From positions 1 through 9,040 of the forward strand of contig CAZXEJ010000057.1 of NCBI GenBank assembly GCA_964639895.1: 9,040 nt of DNA. The letters are read 5' to 3'. Below, in pieces: positions 6,642-9,040 of this stretch. The position numbers were made by a program, and so were the translations under genes. The notes below the pieces were generated by a model, which saw only the letters and a list, made by a program, of their open reading frames with translations, had not been told where the DNA came from and ran no database searches. How positions within the stretch are numbered: position 1 is the first letter of the stretch; each line of letters begins with the position of its first letter. Source of the stretch: CAZXEJ01 sp964639895. Its GTDB lineage: Bacteria; Desulfobacterota_D; UBA1144; Nemesobacterales; JADFKM01.

Positions 6642-6654
6642 AGAGGTTGACCGC

Positions 6655-7299
6655 TTGTCTAGGGGAGTGCTGGCGAAAGTGGTTCCGGTCCTTCTAGCGG
6701 TCTCGGCCGCGGTGGGATTGGTACCCGTTTCGCAGGGCTTTGATGGGCCTGATGACCCGGCCGCCGTGGAGGCGGCCGCGCGGGCCGTGGAGAGGCTCGG
6801 TTCGGGACGCGGCGGGCTGCTCGTTACGGGTTCGGCCGTGGGCATCGTCGGGCTCCAGTCCGTGGGCTACGGCGGGGGCGCGCTCGAATTGAGCCGGGAC
6901 CTGGCCGACCTCGGCGCCAAGAGCTCGGACATGGAGGTTGAGGTCACCCTTTCCGGTGACGTTCTGTTCGATTTCGACAGCTGGGAGGTCAAGCCCGAGG
7001 CGGGCGCGACTCTCGAGAAGCTGGCCCGCGGTATAAGGGAGCTCGGCTGGAGGCGCGTCGTCATAGAAGGACACACCGATTCGTTGGGTTCGGATGAGTA
7101 CAACCTTGAACTTTCGCGTAAGAGGGCGATTGCCATAAAGGAGTGGTTCTTGACCGAGAGCGGCCTTGACGGCGTGGAGTACGAGACGGTGGGATACGGG
7201 GAGTCGCGCCCGATAGCTCCCAACACCAATCCAGACGGAAGCGACAACCCCGAGGGCAGGGCCAAGAACAGGCGGGTCGAGATACGCATCCTCAAGTAG
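6655..7299 (+). CDS. OmpA-family peptidoglycan-binding protein
   Basis: The product (214 residues) anchors or links an envelope structure to peptidoglycan. It has an N-terminal hydrophobic export segment (about residues 8-25) and a Gly/Ala-rich region to about residue 90 with no beta-barrel. A complete OmpA C-terminal domain follows (about 96-214). The domain opens with VLFDFDSWEVKPEA (103-116). The peptidoglycan-binding loop is IEGHTDSLGSDEYN (137-150), with Asp142, followed by LELSRKRA (151-158), with Arg157. It closes with GYGESRPI (180-187) and NRRVEIRI (205-212). Asp142 and Arg157 are the residues that bind diaminopimelate in this family. The start is TTG 6655, with GAGG at 6643-6646 eight bases upstream and 13 bases after the previous stop. 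It is the last gene of the operon. The N-terminal export signal lacks a lipobox, so the protein is probably periplasmic or held through its hydrophobic segment. Confidence 0.92.
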   Translation: MSRGVLAKVVPVLLAVSAAVGLVPVSQGFDGPDDPAAVEAAARAVERLGSGRGGLLVTGSAVGIVGLQSVGYGGGALELSRDLADLGAKSSDMEVEVTLSGDVLFDFDSWEVKPEAGATLEKLARGIRELGWRRVVIEGHTDSLGSDEYNLELSRKRAIAIKEWFLTESGLDGVEYETVGYGESRPIAPNTNPDGSDNPEGRAKNRRVEIRILK

Positions 7300-7310
7300 G
7301 TCGTACGGTT

Positions 7311-7326
7311 CCCCGCCCCTGCGGGG
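7311..7326 (+). terminator. Short GC hairpin after the envelope operon
   Basis: CCCCGC (7311-7316) and GCGGGG (7321-7326) form a perfect 6-base stem around CCCT, starting 12 bases after the OmpA stop codon. The position suits a terminator, but there is no T run after the stem, so termination by this element alone is uncertain. Confidence 0.4.
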
Positions 7327-8523
7327 CTGAGCCGCCCGGTGGAGGGGCACGACTTCTTCCCGCGTCGTGGGCAGCGGGGGCCAGCGGGGCTAGAGGTAGC
7401 CTTACCAGGAGCAGAGCCGTATCGCCCTTCCGCGCTCCCTGCGGCTTAGGTCCGGACAAACGAGCACGCCCCGATGAGGTTCCGCAGCGCCGCCCCCCCC
7501 CACGGAGTGCAGTCACTCCTTGAGAAGGGAGGCGCCGAGGAGGGGGTTCACGACATACCCCCCGGGCCTTTGGTTTGAGTGATGGGCGGGGACCGATGCC
7601 GTGTTGCATTCCGCTTGGCGGGTAGGCCTAGTGCTGTGTCGGCGACGCCGTCCGGCTGCGAGAGGATGCGATGATGGTCGGGCGGACGGACGATTTCCTT
7701 CGTCCAATGGTTGAGAGCGGCCGCCCCCTGTGTGCGCCGCCCGTATTCCATTAGTAGTAGTAGAGTAGTAGAGAGGCATCGTTGTTGTCCGGGCCCCCCG
7801 AGTGTCGAGGGTTGCAGTGAGCCGAAAGCTGGGTGTGATGACTCATGGTTGATTGAGCTCCCATTCATGAGACGCTCGAGCCATACGGAGGGTCTCGGGT
7901 AGTTGCCGAATTCGCACCACAACCGGCATTTGGTGTCTCTTGCACCTTACATATGTATCGCCTGTATGTTAAGGCGATGCGCACGGGAGGGTTTGGGACG
8001 ACCGTGGCTTTTCGGTTCGGTTTGAGGGAGTGGCACCTGGGCCCTGTGCGGATAGGGGTTCGAGGGAGATTCGGAATATCTTTGTCGCGTTCTTGTATTC
8101 CACCCCACATGGATCGTCGTTTTTACCACTTCACTGACAAGCACGATGATCAAGTAGGAGGAGGTGGTGGGCACAGAACGGAATGTGGATGGCCCGGCCG
8201 ATGCAGCCCTGAGGGAGCTTCCCTAGACCCGCCATGGACCCGGCTACTCTCGATTGGAAAAGTTCACTCCTTTCTATACGGCTTAGACGCGACACTTCGG
8301 TGCAGGCGCTCTGCCGGTACTGCTCGTCTGGACCGCTTTCACCGTTTGGAGCCGGGACGGAAAGGGGCACACCCCGGGGGCTTTGATGCCGACTGGTTGT
8401 CGAAGCTGAGTTAGCCGTCCCGCTCGGCCCCGATATCGGTCTGAGAGTGCAGGATACCCCTAGGCGGCTTCAACTCACCGTCGGGAGAAGGCGGGTCGTC
8501 GCTCGTGGCGGAGGGGGCCTGCG
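7327..8523. other. About 1.2 kb without an intact gene, possibly decayed DNA
   Basis: No open frame in this region gives a recognisable protein. Small items seen are a run of nine C (7493-7501), a 6-base hairpin GGAGTG/CACTCC (7504-7519), a hairpin GGACGA/TCGTCC (7688-7705), and a short TAG-rich tandem tract (7752-7773). A strong Shine-Dalgarno-like AGGAGGAGG (8156-8164) leads only into a 19-codon frame. Because the DNA immediately to the right is the remnant of a recombinase gene, part of this interval may be the rest of that gene and of the element that carried it, decayed beyond recognition by eye. Confidence 0.5.
7752..7773. repeat. Short TAG-rich tandem tract
   Basis: Four TAG units in a row (7752-7763) are followed, after AG, by two more TAG units. 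It is a small microsatellite in otherwise non-repetitive, gene-free DNA and is stop-codon dense in one plus-strand frame. Confidence 0.6.
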
Positions 8524-8912
8524 TATTGGGATTCGGTGCAGGCGAGGATTTCCTTCCGATAGTCGGGCTCCTTGGAGTTAGCCGCTATCGAGCGGGGTTA
8601 GCACCTTCCGGGACGATTGCGGATAGTTCCACGCGAGGAACCGGCGGGGCGGCTTCCTATGTGTGCTCGGCCTTCCGTTGGGAGTGGGTACTTTCTAGAA
8701 AAGAGCCTTCGAAATGAGAAGCGGAAGGCAAAGGGAACGGAGTAGTGGGGGTTCGCCGTTCGAGGCTCGGTTCGGCTGCGAGGATGATCGAATCCGGGGC
8801 CTCGGTGGTTGCCGTATCAAAGATCCTCGGCCACTCGAGCCTTGCGGTTGCCATGAGGTACGCTCACCCAGATGATTCTCTTAAGGGTGCCGTCGAAAGG
8901 CTCACTTCTTAG
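8524..8912 (+). pseudogene. Frameshifted C-terminal half of a tyrosine recombinase (integrase)
   Basis: Tyrosine recombinases insert and excise phages and genomic islands. The C-terminal 43 codons (8781-8909) read cleanly: RMIESGASVVAVSKILGHSS, then a segment with MRYAHPDDSL, ending at TAG 8910-8912. They carry the box II histidine in LGHSS (codon 8832) and the nucleophilic tyrosine in RYAHP (codon 8859). Immediately before, the expected LRHTFAS with its catalytic arginine is scrambled. In another frame, 8689-8742 reads YFLEKSLRNEKRKAKGTE, like the usual RKSF-x-RA-x-RKAGIE stretch. At about 8528-8555 a box I-like G-I-R-C, then GEDFL, appears if one base (8540) is skipped. Order and spacing fit a recombinase with at least three frame changes and small deletions; the more upstream matches are less certain. 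The N-terminal half is not recognised. The gene points towards the tRNA gene and ends 77 bases from its 3' end. Confidence 0.8.
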
Positions 8913-8989
8913 GGCCCGGCTACCGACAAACCCACTGACACGGTGTTGACTGAAGATAGGGGGAGGGTGACGCAACTGCCTGAAATCAT

Positions 8990-9040
8990 TGGTAGCGGGG
9001 GCAGGATTTGAACCTGCGACCTTCGGGTTATGAGCCCGAC
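8990..9040 (-). tRNA. Initiator tRNA-Met (CAU), 3' part, cut by the window end
   Basis: The minus strand shows the 3' two thirds of a tRNA: anticodon stem TCGGG/CCCGA around the loop CTCATAA (CAU anticodon at 9030-9032), variable loop AGGTC, T arm GCAGG-TTCAAAT-CCTGC, acceptor strand CCCCGCT, discriminator A and an encoded CCA (8990-8992). Three consecutive G:C pairs in the anticodon stem mark initiator rather than elongator tRNA-Met or the AUA-reading tRNA-Ile. The 5' acceptor strand and D arm lie beyond the window, so the usual mismatch at the first pair cannot be checked. The recombinase remnant on the other side of the 3' end suggests this gene served as an integration site. Confidence 0.92.

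Noticed and set aside
7373..7381. AGCGGGGGC matching the tRNA end at 8994-9002, as a possible second att site
   Set aside because: Only nine bases of very GC-rich sequence match and the flanks diverge at once, so chance is sufficient.
8167..8226. 19-codon frame behind a strong AGGAGGAGG
   Set aside because: The peptide resembles nothing, no promoter is evident, and the motif lies in apparently decayed DNA. The purine run alone is not enough.
1..9040. CRISPR array, riboswitch, other structural RNA or intact insertion sequence
   Set aside because: I scanned for regular spaced repeats, for T-arm motifs of further tRNAs, and for SRP, RNase P and tmRNA core motifs, and found none. No transposase motif was recognised. 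This was by eye and not exhaustive.

Overview
This is a GC-rich bacterial chromosome segment with an unusually low gene content. I can support seven intact protein genes, one decayed recombinase gene and the 3' half of one tRNA gene. Together they occupy a little under half of the 9,040 bases. Starts are mixed (four ATG, two TTG, one GTG) and mostly preceded by clear GGAGG-type ribosome binding sites. Three good sigma70-like promoters are visible, each with an 18-base spacer. AUA isoleucine codons are common despite the high GC (9 of 18 in the hydratase gene). The BadI/MenB-like acyl-CoA enzyme would suit an anaerobic or syntrophic lineage such as Desulfobacterota and relatives, but I cannot place the organism from this window.

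Layout: 1-724 holds no gene. A promoter with an overlapping inverted repeat leads into a crotonase-superfamily acyl-CoA hydratase/hydrolase (791-1615, +). A 762-base gap follows, then an SRAP/YedK-type abasic-site shielding protein on the minus strand (2378-3076). After an 808-base divergent gap, a promoter drives a secreted DUF1326 protein (TTG start at 3885), followed by a 72-residue two-helix membrane protein (4666-4884). Another empty stretch of about 0.7 kb precedes a promoter and a compact three-gene envelope operon (5694-7299): a lipoprotein with a His-rich linker and W-x-P-G-x-W repeats, a secreted Ig-like protein, and an OmpA-type peptidoglycan-binding protein. From 7300 to about 8520 I see no intact gene. 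At 8524-8912 lies the frameshifted C-terminal half of a tyrosine recombinase. It ends 77 bases from the 3' end of an initiator tRNA-Met gene on the minus strand, the classic arrangement left by an element that integrated into a tRNA gene.

How the genes work together: the clearest unit is the envelope operon, whose products all leave the cytoplasm. The Ig-like protein resembles a domain that, as I remember, is elsewhere fused to an OmpA domain, so it and the OmpA-like product may act together at the cell wall. The DUF1326 protein and the small membrane protein may be a second exported pair. The hydratase and the SRAP protein appear to be single-gene units. I find no CRISPR array, intact transposon, toxin-antitoxin pair or defence island. 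The most notable points are the recombinase remnant beside the initiator tRNA, the divergent active site of the hydratase, the envelope operon, and the large amount of DNA without recognisable genes.
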